Positions 6,783-14,359 of a DNA stretch of 16,600 nucleotides are shown here, one piece after another; position 1 is the stretch's first letter, and every line of letters begins with the position of its first letter. Source of the stretch: an uncultured Alphaproteobacteria bacterium (GTDB lineage: Bacteria; Pseudomonadota; Alphaproteobacteria; Micavibrionales; Micavibrionaceae); contig CAKZKV010000312.1 of NCBI GenBank assembly GCA_937124505.1, forward strand, positions 1-16,600, given 5' to 3'. A program made the translations under genes and the position numbers. The notes under the pieces are model-generated. The model made no database searches. It saw only the letters and a program-made list of their open reading frames with translations, and was not told the DNA's origin.

Positions 6783-7772
6783 ATGCCTGCTTTCCTGTTA
6801 TCTTCTTTTCTTAAAAATCAATCCTCCGTAGCCATCGGCTTGTCCGGCGGACCTGACAGTCTGGCGTTGACGCATATGCTGAGTCAAATTTGCGCAACAG
6901 AAAATCTAAGCACAAAAATCCATGCCTTGATTGTCAATCACAATTTGCGCCCGGAAGCCGCGGAGGAAGCAAAAGACGTCCAGCGCATTGCAGCAAACTT
7001 TCCAAACACCTGCCCGGCCATTCTGACGTGGGAAACGCCACAACAAAACGCCCGCATTATGGAGACCGCACGTAACGCCCGTTATGAGCTAATGACCGCT
7101 TACTGTAAACAACATCACATTAAATACCTTTATATCGCCCATCATCAGGACGATCAGGCAGAAACATTTTTATTTCGCCTTGCCAAAGGCAGCGGTCTGG
7201 ACGGACTATGCGGTATGCAGGATGAATTGCAATACGCGGATGATCTCACAATTTTGCGCCCGCTCCTGGACAAACCAAAATCTGAGTTAATGTCTTACTG
7301 TCAAGAATATGCACTTCCTTTCCTCAATGACCCAAGCAATCAGAAGGAAGAGTATGCACGCCCCAGACTCCGTAAAAGCCGTGAGATACTGGAACAGGAA
7401 GGCCTGAGTTCCAGGCGTCTGGCGCTGACGGCAAAACGCCTCTCCCGCGCAAAAGATGCTCTGGTCTGGTTAAGCCAACAGGCATGGGACAACACTGTCA
7501 CAACTACCGGGCAAGCGATTCGCATCAACCTTGACGCTTTAAGCAATTATCCTGAAGAGATTCATTTCCGCGTGATAAAATCCGCCGTGTTATCTATGAC
7601 ACCAGACCGCGACTATGCGCCCCGCATGGAAAAACTGGAGGAAATTGCCACACAATTATTCACGGAATTGCCTTTCAGAAAACAAACATTCGCAAAGCTT
7701 ATTTTTGAAAACAGGATAAAGAATGGCACTGCGATATTAGTTATCGAAAAAGAATGCACAAATCCTGCCTAA
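6783..7772 (+). CDS. tilS: tRNA(Ile)-lysidine synthase
   Basis: A 329-residue cytoplasmic enzyme that uses ATP and lysine to convert cytidine-34 of the AUA-reading tRNA-Ile to lysidine, which makes it essential for correct decoding. Seen: the PP-loop motif SGGPDS at residues 21-26, ALIVNHNLRPEA (about 60-72), and the TilS signature HHQDDQAETFLFRLAKGSGL. The conserved NDPSN..EEYARPRLR segment follows and includes the Arg-Xaa-Arg typical of the family. The protein is short and lacks the extra C-terminal domain of E. coli TilS, as is common in alphaproteobacteria. The start at 6783 has AGGAAAG nine bases upstream and begins just before the ATP loop. A longer in-frame start at 6708 would overlap cpoB and is rejected. 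Confidence 0.95.
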   Translation: MPAFLLSSFLKNQSSVAIGLSGGPDSLALTHMLSQICATENLSTKIHALIVNHNLRPEAAEEAKDVQRIAANFPNTCPAILTWETPQQNARIMETARNARYELMTAYCKQHHIKYLYIAHHQDDQAETFLFRLAKGSGLDGLCGMQDELQYADDLTILRPLLDKPKSELMSYCQEYALPFLNDPSNQKEEYARPRLRKSREILEQEGLSSRRLALTAKRLSRAKDALVWLSQQAWDNTVTTTGQAIRINLDALSNYPEEIHFRVIKSAVLSMTPDRDYAPRMEKLEEIATQLFTELPFRKQTFAKLIFENRIKNGTAILVIEKECTNPA

Positions 7773-7832
7773 ATTACATACTTTTACACTTTTAAAGCTG
7801 TATTTTTTGTTGAGTTAGGCTATTTTAATAAC

Positions 7833-9788
7833 ATGAATTCTCAAGGACGTAATCTTTTACTGTGGCTGGCCATTGGTTTGACTCTGGCCGTCCTGTTTAA
7901 TGCTTTTGACAATGCCAATCAAACCCAGATGGGCAAATATCAGAAAATTGCCTATAGTGATTTTCTGGCCGATGCACAGGCGGGTAAAATTTCCGATGTG
8001 ACCATCAAGGGCAATGAAATCCGCGGTAATTACACGAACAACAGTGAAATGTTTGGAACCATTGTCCCGGACAATGAAAATATCGTGGACCGTTTGGCCG
8101 ATGCCGGCGTGCGGATCAATGCCGAACAGCCAGATCCAGAACAGATCAGCCTGTTAAGCATTCTTCTGTCATGGTTCCCCATGCTGCTGTTGATCGCCGT
8201 ATGGATTTTCTTTATGCGCCAGATGCAAGGTGGCAAAGGCGGCGGCGCACTTGGTTTTGGACGATCACGTGCGCGCATGCTGACCGAGCATAATGGCCGT
8301 GTAACCTTTGAAGACGTCGCCGGGATTGAAGAAGCCAAGCAGGAACTGGAAGAAATCGTTGAATTTCTGAAAGATCCCGGAAAATTCCAGCGTCTGGGCG
8401 GAAAAATCCCAAAGGGCGCTCTGCTTGTGGGGCCGCCCGGAACGGGTAAAACCCTGACGGCTCGCGCCGTTGCCGGGGAGGCGAATGTCCCGTTCTTTAC
8501 AATCTCCGGTTCCGATTTTGTAGAAATGTTTGTCGGTGTCGGTGCGTCCCGCGTCCGCGACATGTTTGAGCAGGCCAAGAAAAATGCGCCTTGTATTATC
8601 TTTATTGATGAAATTGATGCCGTGGGCCGTCACCGTGGCGCAGGCCTCGGCGGCGGGAATGATGAACGCGAACAGACCTTGAACCAGTTACTGGTTGAAA
8701 TGGACGGCTTTGAAGATAATGAAGGCATTATCCTGATCGCCGCAACCAACCGCCCGGACGTGCTTGATCCTGCACTCTTGCGCCCCGGACGTTTTGACCG
8801 CCAGATCGTCGTGCCATTACCGGATGTTGGTGGACGTGAAAAAATTCTAAACGTTCATATGAAAAAAGTTCCTCTCTCGCAAAATGTCAATCCAAAGGTC
8901 ATTGCCCGCGGCACGCCCGGCTTTTCCGGGGCGGATTTAGCAAACCTGGTCAATGAAGCCGCTCTGCTCGCGGCACGGCGCGGAAACCGCGTTGTGACGA
9001 TGAATGAATTTGAAGACGCCAAAGATAAAGTCATGATGGGAACCGAGCGCCGCTCCATGGCGATGAGCGATAATGAGAAGAAACTGACCGCCTATCACGA
9101 GGCAGGACATGCGATTATTGGCCTGAATTTGGAAGAATCAGACCCGATTCACAAAGCTACGATTATTCCGCGTGGTCGCGCCCTCGGTATGGTGATGCGC
9201 CTGCCGGAAAATGACCGGATTTCCATGTCCAAAGCCAAGTTGGAAGCCGATATGGCCGTGGCCGTTGGGGGACGTATTGCCGAAGAAATGATCTTTGGCC
9301 CGGAAAAGGTAACAACCGGCGCCTCCAGCGATATTTCCATGGCTACCAATGTCGCCCGCCGCATGGTCACGGAATGGGGCATGAGTGAAAAGCTGGGCTT
9401 CCAGCGCTATGTGAATAATCAGGAAGAGGTGTTCCTCGGTCACTCCGTTTCGCAATCCAAGAACGTGTCTGATGAAACCGCGTCCCTGATTGATCAGGAA
9501 GTGCACCGTATTATTGACCATGCCTATAAAACCGGCGAAAAAATTCTGAAAGAAAAAGAAAAAGACCTGCACACACTGGCAAAGGCCCTGCTGGAATATG
9601 AAACATTGAGTGGCGATGAAATCGCCACGCTTCTCGCCGGGAAACCCATCATCCGCGATGATGATATTGATGATGGCAGCGCCCCCGCCACGCGTGGCTC
9701 CGTTCCCTCAACTGCGGGCGGCATCATGGACCAGATACAGGATCAGGTAGACGCCGTGACCAAGCCCGTTGAGCCGAAAGAGGGATGA
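7833..9788 (+). CDS. ftsH: ATP-dependent zinc metalloprotease FtsH
   Basis: A 651-residue hexameric AAA+ protease of the inner membrane that degrades misassembled membrane proteins and regulatory substrates. Seen in order: a first membrane helix (about 7-25); a periplasmic domain (about 30-108); a second membrane helix (about 110-130); Walker A GPPGTGKT at 200-207; Walker [10 protein letters not shown]; the second region of homology [19 protein letters not shown]; the zinc motif HEAGH at 422-426; and the conserved TGASSDI..AT.. segment. Length and spacing match E. coli FtsH (644 aa). The C-terminus is acidic and disordered. The gene lies 60 bp after tilS; the Shine-Dalgarno is weak. No stem-loop followed by a T-tract is seen after it; a nested repeat begins 26 bp beyond the stop. 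Confidence 0.98.
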   Translation: MNSQGRNLLLWLAIGLTLAVLFNAFDNANQTQMGKYQKIAYSDFLADAQAGKISDVTIKGNEIRGNYTNNSEMFGTIVPDNENIVDRLADAGVRINAEQPDPEQISLLSILLSWFPMLLLIAVWIFFMRQMQGGKGGGALGFGRSRARMLTEHNGRVTFEDVAGIEEAKQELEEIVEFLKDPGKFQRLGGKIPKGALLVGPPGTGKTLTARAVAGEANVPFFTISGSDFVEMFVGVGASRVRDMFEQAKKNAPCIIFIDEIDAVGRHRGAGLGGGNDEREQTLNQLLVEMDGFEDNEGIILIAATNRPDVLDPALLRPGRFDRQIVVPLPDVGGREKILNVHMKKVPLSQNVNPKVIARGTPGFSGADLANLVNEAALLAARRGNRVVTMNEFEDAKDKVMMGTERRSMAMSDNEKKLTAYHEAGHAIIGLNLEESDPIHKATIIPRGRALGMVMRLPENDRISMSKAKLEADMAVAVGGRIAEEMIFGPEKVTTGASSDISMATNVARRMVTEWGMSEKLGFQRYVNNQEEVFLGHSVSQSKNVSDETASLIDQEVHRIIDHAYKTGEKILKEKEKDLHTLAKALLEYETLSGDEIATLLAGKPIIRDDDIDDGSAPATRGSVPSTAGGIMDQIQDQVDAVTKPVEPKEG

Positions 9789-9814
9789 AGCTTTTCAAAG
9801 CCTTAACGTTTTAT

Positions 9815-9963
9815 ACCGCCAAGACGCAAAGACGCCAAAGGGGACTGTCATTCCAAACGCCTCGTGAGAGGCGGAGGAATCTCCCGATTGCTTCATGAGA
9901 TTTCTCGCTATCGCTCGTAATAACAATTCTTTTTGTTTCCTGGAGTTTTGGCGCCTTGGCGGT
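9815..9963. repeat. Inverted-repeat element with outer ACCGCCAAG arms
   Basis: Left arm ACCGCCAAGACGC (9815-9827) pairs with right arm GCGCCTTGGCGGT (9951-9963), with further A-rich/T-rich complementarity inward (CGCCAAAG against CTTTTTG and TTTTGGCG). The left side repeats the unit AAGACGC/AAGACGCC in tandem, a motif seen in dispersed intergenic repeats of many bacteria. No ORF or transposase lies inside. A second, different palindromic repeat fills the centre (9845-9925). Confidence 0.65.
9845..9925. repeat. GTCATTCC-type palindromic repeat nested in the larger element
   Basis: The unit opens with TGTCATTCC and ends in TAATAACA, close to an inverted copy with one change. Inside, ATTCC (9850-9854) pairs with GGAAT (9876-9880), and CGCCTC (9858-9863) with GAGGCG (9868-9873) across a GTGA loop. 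A second half follows: GAGATTTCTCGC..TCGCTCG. The framework GTCATTCC-hairpin-GGAATCT is shared with the copy at 265-331. Confidence 0.7.
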
Positions 9964-9971
9964 TCAATCAA

Positions 9972-10532
9972 TCAAAGCGCTTCACGCACCGCATTTTGCA
10001 GGCTTTCAAGAAACGTTCCGGCCTTGTTGATATAAATCGCTTTCACTCCTTTTGCGCGCAGCTTTTTCACATCGGCCTGCAGACGGTGAATGGCCTGAAC
10101 TTCCGCATTGGAAAGTGTCGGGTGTTCCTCTTCCGGATTGAATGACACATCTTCGCTTCCTTCAACATCCTGAGCTATTTCAGGATTCTGTACAGGCGCA
10201 TATTGCGCCGTTCGCGCATACGCCCCTGCCGCCTGTGCACTGGGAGAAGAAATCTCCTGATTCTCTGTGACGACACTTTTCTCGGAAAAACGTTCTTTCG
10301 CTGAGAAATTCTTTAGCAACATGGGCAAGAACGCCTCAAGGGATTCGACGGAAACCTCTGTCTGATCATCCCCAAACAATCCCTGTTCGTTTGCAAAGCC
10401 TTTATGTGCACCTTTACGCCGTTCCTGTTCCGGATCATGGCGCAAAATCTCCTCCCGCGTGTCCGTTTGTTTTGCACGCGGGTCACTCGCAATTGGTAAT
10501 TTTTCTGTTACTTTATTCACATCGGAAAACAT
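9972..10532 (-). CDS. Hypothetical soluble protein
   Basis: A 186-residue protein that I do not recognise. The start at 10532 is chosen because AAAGGA lies six to seven bases upstream; an in-frame ATG at 10547 would add five residues but sits on that Shine-Dalgarno. The sequence is hydrophilic with no signal peptide or membrane segment. Residues about 10-60 are rich in charged residues and predicted disordered; a short region VSVESLEAFLPMLLKNFSAKERF is probably helical. Residues 90-135 are low-complexity Ala/Glu/Pro, and the C-terminal 50 residues form a helix-rich block (AEVQAIHRLQADVKKLRAKG, then KAIYINKAGTFLESLQNAV) that looks like the only folded part. It is divergent from the peptide-binding protein gene, 103 bp apart. 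No function is claimed. Confidence 0.75.
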   Translation of the reverse strand: MFSDVNKVTEKLPIASDPRAKQTDTREEILRHDPEQERRKGAHKGFANEQGLFGDDQTEVSVESLEAFLPMLLKNFSAKERFSEKSVVTENQEISSPSAQAAGAYARTAQYAPVQNPEIAQDVEGSEDVSFNPEEEHPTLSNAEVQAIHRLQADVKKLRAKGVKAIYINKAGTFLESLQNAVREAL

Positions 10533-10635
10533 TCTTTTTCCTTTCATTTATAAGTTGCCGCAAATGCTTTGCGGCGCTTCCAGCATCCTGCTATACAAAT
10601 ATTATACCAAAATTTTCAATCTGTGGATAACTTTC

Positions 10636-12450
10636 ATGCGCACTCTTTTGACATTTCTTTTTTTTCTGATGATTTCAGCCCCGGCAACCGCAGAAATAAT
10701 AGACATGCCCGTTGTAAAAGTAACAGCCCACGGCATTGCCATTTACGGAGCCCCGAAATACGAACCCGATTTTTCACATTTCGACTATGTGAACCCGGAC
10801 GCCCCGAAAGGTGGACATTTGAAGCTTTACGCACTCGGCACATTTGACAGCCTGAACAATTACATCGTCAAAGGCATTCCTGCGTCCGGTCTGTCCCTGA
10901 CCTATGAAAGCCTGATGGAGCAATCCTATGACGAGCCATTCAGTGGGGCCGCGCTGTTAGCGGAAAGTATTACCGTTCCGAAAGATCGCAGCTACGCCCT
11001 GTTTACACTGCGCCCGGAAGCCAAATGGCAGGACGGACAGCCCGTCACACCGGAAGATGTCAAATGGACGTTTGAAACCCTGATGGAAAAGGGAAAGCCG
11101 TTTTTTAAAGCCTATTATGCGAATGTTGAGCGTGTGGAAATTCCCACACCTAATCAGGTCAAATTTGTCTTTAACACCACAAACAACCTTGAGCTTCCCT
11201 TGATTATCGGTCAGATGCCTGTTTTCCCCAAACATTACTGGACGACGGAAGGGCGAGATTTTGCGCAAACAACCCTTGTTCCCCCGGTTGGCTCCGGCCC
11301 CTATAAAATTGCGAACATGAAGCCCGGCAGTTCCATAACCTATGAGCGTGATCCAAACTGGTGGGGCAAAGACCTGCCCATCAATAAAGGCCGCTATAAT
11401 TTTGATAACATTACCTACCAATATTACCGTGACCAGAATATTGCCCTGGAAGCGTTCTTTGCCGAGGATTATAACGTACGGCAGGAAAACACGGCCAAAC
11501 TCTGGGCCACGGCCTATGAGACGGACGCGGTGAAAACCGGCAAAATCAAAAAGGAAAAGATTAAAAATGAACTGCCACAGGGCATGCAGGGCTTTATTTA
11601 TAACATCCGCCGCCCGGTCTTTCAGGACATCCGCGTGCGCGAGGCTCTCGCCTACGCCTTTGATTTTGAATGGTCGAACAAACAATTTGCCTATGACAGC
11701 TATACCAGAAGCCATAGTTACTTCTCAAATTCCGAGATGGCCGCAGAAGGTCTGCCAGAGGGAGATGAACTTGCACTCCTGAATCAATATAAAGACCAGT
11801 TGCCCCCGGAAGTCTTCACTGAAATCTACACGCCCCCCGCCTCGGACGGTTCCGGCCAGAACCGGTCAAACCTCGCAAAGGCGCAAAGCATTCTGGAGGA
11901 GGCCGGTTATAAACTCGGCCCTGACGGCGTGCGTGTGAATGATCATGGCGTGCGGCTGGAATTTGAATTTATCGACAACAACCCGGCGTTTGAGCGCTGG
12001 ATATTGCCCTTCATCCAGAACCTGAAAAAAATCGGCGTCAAAGCGAACTTTCGCGTGGTTGACCCGGCGCAATATCAAAAACGCATGACGGATTTTGATT
12101 TTGATATGACCGTCCTCAGCATTCCGCAATCCAGCTCTCCGGGCAATGAACAACGCGAATTCTGGAACTCCGCAAAGGCGGACATCCCCGGCTCTCGAAA
12201 TTATATCGGCATCAAAGATCCGGTTGTGGACGCACTTGTCGAAGACATTATTATGGCACAAAGCCGTGAAGAACTGGTCACGGCCTGCAAAGCGCTGGAC
12301 CGCGTTTTACTGCAGGGCTATTACGTCATTCCAAACTGGCACATGCCGGCCTGGCGCGTGGCGCACTGGGACTATATCAAACGCCCGGAAACCCCGCCTG
12401 ACCTCGACCTTGCCATTGCCGATACGTGGTGGAGTGAAGGACAGAATTAA
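10636..12450 (+). CDS. Periplasmic peptide-binding protein, SBP family 5 (YejA-like)
   Basis: A 604-residue family-5 extracellular solute-binding protein of ABC importers. Seen: a signal peptide (residues 1-20, cleavage after ISAPATA); the YejA-type opening HGIAIYGAPKY....FSHFDYVNPDAPKGG; LTYESLMEQS; the family core AKWQDGQPVTPEDVKWTFE; VGSGPYKI; the DPNWWGKDLP segment; and VREALAYAFDFEW near residue 335. YejA binds oligopeptides and microcin-C-like peptide antibiotics for the YejBEF transporter. The start at 10636 is preferred because it begins the signal peptide; an upstream GTG-led extension (from 10459) would add 59 unrelated residues. The permease and ATPase genes do not follow: the next gene is convergent and overlaps by 4 bp, so the transporter must be elsewhere if it exists. 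Other family-5 substrates are possible. Confidence 0.9.
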   Translation: MRTLLTFLFFLMISAPATAEIIDMPVVKVTAHGIAIYGAPKYEPDFSHFDYVNPDAPKGGHLKLYALGTFDSLNNYIVKGIPASGLSLTYESLMEQSYDEPFSGAALLAESITVPKDRSYALFTLRPEAKWQDGQPVTPEDVKWTFETLMEKGKPFFKAYYANVERVEIPTPNQVKFVFNTTNNLELPLIIGQMPVFPKHYWTTEGRDFAQTTLVPPVGSGPYKIANMKPGSSITYERDPNWWGKDLPINKGRYNFDNITYQYYRDQNIALEAFFAEDYNVRQENTAKLWATAYETDAVKTGKIKKEKIKNELPQGMQGFIYNIRRPVFQDIRVREALAYAFDFEWSNKQFAYDSYTRSHSYFSNSEMAAEGLPEGDELALLNQYKDQLPPEVFTEIYTPPASDGSGQNRSNLAKAQSILEEAGYKLGPDGVRVNDHGVRLEFEFIDNNPAFERWILPFIQNLKKIGVKANFRVVDPAQYQKRMTDFDFDMTVLSIPQSSSPGNEQREFWNSAKADIPGSRNYIGIKDPVVDALVEDIIMAQSREELVTACKALDRVLLQGYYVIPNWHMPAWRVAHWDYIKRPETPPDLDLAIADTWWSEGQN

Positions 12451-13271
12451 GGGGACGTTTCCAACCCTAATAGTACCTTCTTGCGTGCGCTGCCCCAGGC
12501 ATAGTTTTCAATCAGTCCGGATTTCTGGATCACCCGGTGACAGGGAATAATATAAGACACCGGATTTGCGCCGACCGCCGCCCCAACGGCCCGGCTGGCG
12601 GATGGTTTGCTCAAGGCGTTTGCAATTGTACCATAAGACACCGTGCCTCCTTGCGGGATTTTCAAAAGCGCCTGCCAGACCTGTATCTGGAAATTTGCGC
12701 CAAACAGATTCAGCCGGATTTTGCCGGAAGTCTCCCCCTTCCACAGCGCACAAATACGCCCCGCATTTTCTTCTGTCATCACCCGACTTTCGGTAAAATC
12801 AGCATTGGAAAAACGCGCCCGCAAGCGCTCAAAAGATTTTCCTTTCTCCCCCTCCAGTTCAAAGGACAGCCAACAAATGCCTTTTTCCGTCTGGGCGATC
12901 AGCACATCTCCAAACGGGGTTTGATGCCAGCCATAGATAATCCTCACCCCCTGCCCTTTTGACTTAATCGCTCCGGGCGTGGCCGCCTCCACACTGACAC
13001 ATAAATCATGCAAGCGGCCATTTCCCGACAGCCCTGCCTCATAAGCCGCCTCCAACGTTGGATCCCCCCGTAATAATAATTCCCGCGCATGATGCATGGA
13101 CATATATTTCTGCAATTGCTTGGGGGTCACCCCGACATAACACTGGAACTTTTTTTGAAAGGCGGTCGGTTCCTCGTCAAATATATCCGCCAGTTTTTGT
13201 AAGGACAGTGCTGCAGAGTGGTTTGCCACCAGATAATCAACAGCCTGCGCCATTTTGTCATATGTCTTCAT
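12447..13271 (-). CDS. AraC-type HTH / methylated-DNA-protein-cysteine methyltransferase fusion
   Basis: A 274-residue Ada-like protein lacking the N-terminal zinc/phosphotriester domain. Residues about 5-105 are an AraC-type helix-turn-helix (LSLQKLADIFDEEPTAFQKKF, shortened motif positions LQKLADIF and GVTPKQLQKYM). Residues about 110-272 are the O6-alkylguanine-DNA alkyltransferase domain, with the active site PCHRV and acceptor Cys244 in the pattern GANPVSYIIPCHRVI. It removes methyl or alkyl groups from O6 of guanine by irreversible self-alkylation. Without the N-domain it is unlikely to sense phosphotriester damage the way Ada does. ATG 13271 is chosen as the start, although no good Shine-Dalgarno is seen; an open frame to ATG 13442 would cross the promoter of the divergent Cys-rich peptide gene and is less likely. 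It overlaps the convergent peptide-binding gene by 4 bp. Confidence 0.92.
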   Translation of the reverse strand: MKTYDKMAQAVDYLVANHSAALSLQKLADIFDEEPTAFQKKFQCYVGVTPKQLQKYMSMHHARELLLRGDPTLEAAYEAGLSGNGRLHDLCVSVEAATPGAIKSKGQGVRIIYGWHQTPFGDVLIAQTEKGICWLSFELEGEKGKSFERLRARFSNADFTESRVMTEENAGRICALWKGETSGKIRLNLFGANFQIQVWQALLKIPQGGTVSYGTIANALSKPSASRAVGAAVGANPVSYIIPCHRVIQKSGLIENYAWGSARKKVLLGLETSP

Positions 13272-13457
13272 ACATAACCGATGTAGCGCCTTCTCACCCT
13301 CCTGCCAATCCGTTTTTTGCGCATCATGTTTGGGATGTTGGATATTTTGGGGACAGAGTTGAAAAAAAAACTGTGCTTTTTGAGAATTATGACTTGTTTT
13401 TATATTCGTTTTCCGTTCCCATATATTTTTAATTTTTATCATGTAAAGGAGAAAACC
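13272..13457. promoter_or_regulatory. Divergent intergenic region between MGMT and Cys-rich peptide genes
   Basis: The region is strongly AT-rich nearer the peptide gene. A TTGAGA (13380-13385) and TATATT (13401-13406) lie 15 bp apart, a weak promoter match, followed by ATATATTT at 13421. AAGGAG at 13446-13451 is an excellent Shine-Dalgarno for the peptide gene. Confidence 0.4.
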
Positions 13458-13670
13458 ATGAGAACATTAACCGATGCAGAAGAAAAAGCCTTGGATGAAA
13501 TCCTTGAATTTATAAATAATTTACCGGCACCTGATGTGACGGCTCTGAATAATAATGCGTGTGTTGAGGCTTGTAAAAGCGCTCACGACACATGCATGGC
13601 AAATGCGGGCAGCACATTGGAAAAAGCGGCCTGTAACACGCGATATAGAAATTGTCTGGTTGAGTGTTAG
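13458..13670 (+). CDS. Small Cys-rich peptide with mirror-symmetric cysteine spacing
   Basis: A 70-residue peptide with an ideal Shine-Dalgarno (AAGGAG, seven bases before ATG). I do not recognise a family. The first 34 residues are acidic and probably helical (LTDAEEKALDEILEFINNLP) and then NAPDV-like linker; no Sec signal or lipobox. All six cysteines lie in the last 36 residues at 35, 39, 46, 59, 66 and 70, spaced 3-6-12-6-3, an exact mirror. On two antiparallel helices joined by MANAGSTLEKAA this puts the pairs 35-70, 39-66 and 46-59 face to face, as in CHCH or alpha-hairpinin folds, but no family name follows from that. Disulfide peptide, metal binder or modified-peptide precursor (acidic leader, Cys-rich core) are all possible. 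It sits 186 bp from the divergent MGMT gene and 56 bp before nth. Confidence 0.75.
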   Translation: MRTLTDAEEKALDEILEFINNLPAPDVTALNNNACVEACKSAHDTCMANAGSTLEKAACNTRYRNCLVEC

Positions 13671-13677
13671 AAAATCT

Positions 13678-13711
13678 CGCGCTTTGCTGCCATAATCAGG
13701 TTTCAAGCGCG
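13678..13711. other. Stem-loop between Cys-rich peptide and nth
   Basis: CGCGCTT (13678-13684) pairs perfectly with AAGCGCG (13705-13711) across 20 bases that can form a further small CTG/CAG stem. No T-tract follows, so it is not a typical intrinsic terminator; it could act as an mRNA-stabilising or attenuating structure. Confidence 0.35.
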
Positions 13712-13726
13712 GATTAGATCAATTTA

Positions 13727-14359
13727 ATGAAAAAAGAAGACAGGATAGAATTCTTCAAAAGGCTATCCGCCGCGACCCCGGAACCAAAGAGCGAGTTACA
13801 ATGGACGAACCCGTTTACGCTTCTGGTCGCGGTTGTCTTGTCTGCGCAGGCCACGGATAAGGGCGTCAATAAAGCCACGCCCGCCCTGTTTGCTATCGCC
13901 GATACACCGGAAAAAATGGTCGCGCTTGGAGAGGAGAATATCAGAGATAAGATCAAGACCATCGGCCTGTTTAATTCAAAAGCGAAAAATGTCTACCAGC
14001 TTTCAAAAATACTGATGGAACAATATGGTGGAGACATCCCCCAAACGCGGGAAGAATTGGTGAAGCTGCCCGGCGTTGGACGTAAAACCGCCAATGTCGT
14101 TCTAAATGTTGCCTTTGGCCAGCCAACAATCGCCGTAGATACGCATATTTTCCGCGTTGCCAACCGAACGGGGCTTGCCCCGGCAAAAACACCGGACAAA
14201 GTCGAGGAAAAACTGAATAAAGTCGTGCCGGAAGAATACAAACTGCATGCCCACCACTGGCTGATTTTGCATGGCCGTTATGTATGTAAAGCCAGAAAGC
14301 CGGATTGTGCAAACTGTATTGTCTCAGATTTATGCGGGTTTCAGGACAAAATAGTTTAA
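13727..14359 (+). CDS. nth: Endonuclease III
   Basis: A 210-residue DNA glycosylase/AP lyase that excises oxidised pyrimidines in base-excision repair. Seen: the helix-hairpin-helix LPGVGRKTA with the catalytic Lys120; the catalytic Asp138 in VDTHIFRVANRTG; and the 4Fe-4S cluster cysteines 187, 194, 197 and 203 (C-x6-C-x2-C-x5-C). All of these residue numbers equal those of E. coli Nth, which also supports the start at 13727, although the Shine-Dalgarno is weak. The stop overlaps the convergent small membrane-protein gene by 4 bp. Confidence 0.97.
   Translation: MKKEDRIEFFKRLSAATPEPKSELQWTNPFTLLVAVVLSAQATDKGVNKATPALFAIADTPEKMVALGEENIRDKIKTIGLFNSKAKNVYQLSKILMEQYGGDIPQTREELVKLPGVGRKTANVVLNVAFGQPTIAVDTHIFRVANRTGLAPAKTPDKVEEKLNKVVPEEYKLHAHHWLILHGRYVCKARKPDCANCIVSDLCGFQDKIV

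Noticed and set aside
8030..8578. Long minus-strand open frame inside ftsH
   Set aside because: Shadow of a strongly conserved coding gene; translation is low in hydrophobic core patterns and has no start site support.
9790..9801. GCTTT-TC-AAAGC hairpin just after ftsH as a terminator
   Set aside because: Five-bp stem with a two-base loop and no T-tract directly after it.
9815..9963. Possible CRISPR or tandem array after ftsH
   Set aside because: The repeats are inverted and nested, not regularly spaced direct repeats, and no cas genes are near.
10459..10635. 59-residue extension of the peptide-binding protein from a GTG
   Set aside because: It overlaps the divergent gene, and the ATG at 10636 starts directly with a normal signal peptide.
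10957..11715. 252-codon minus-strand open frame inside the peptide-binding gene
   Set aside because: Overlaps a clearly recognisable solute-binding protein gene along its whole length; no ribosome-binding site or family pattern.
13272..13442. 57-residue N-terminal extension of the AraC-MGMT protein
   Set aside because: It has no domain signature, would cover the promoter and Shine-Dalgarno of the divergent Cys-rich peptide gene, and its ATG lacks a ribosome-binding site.
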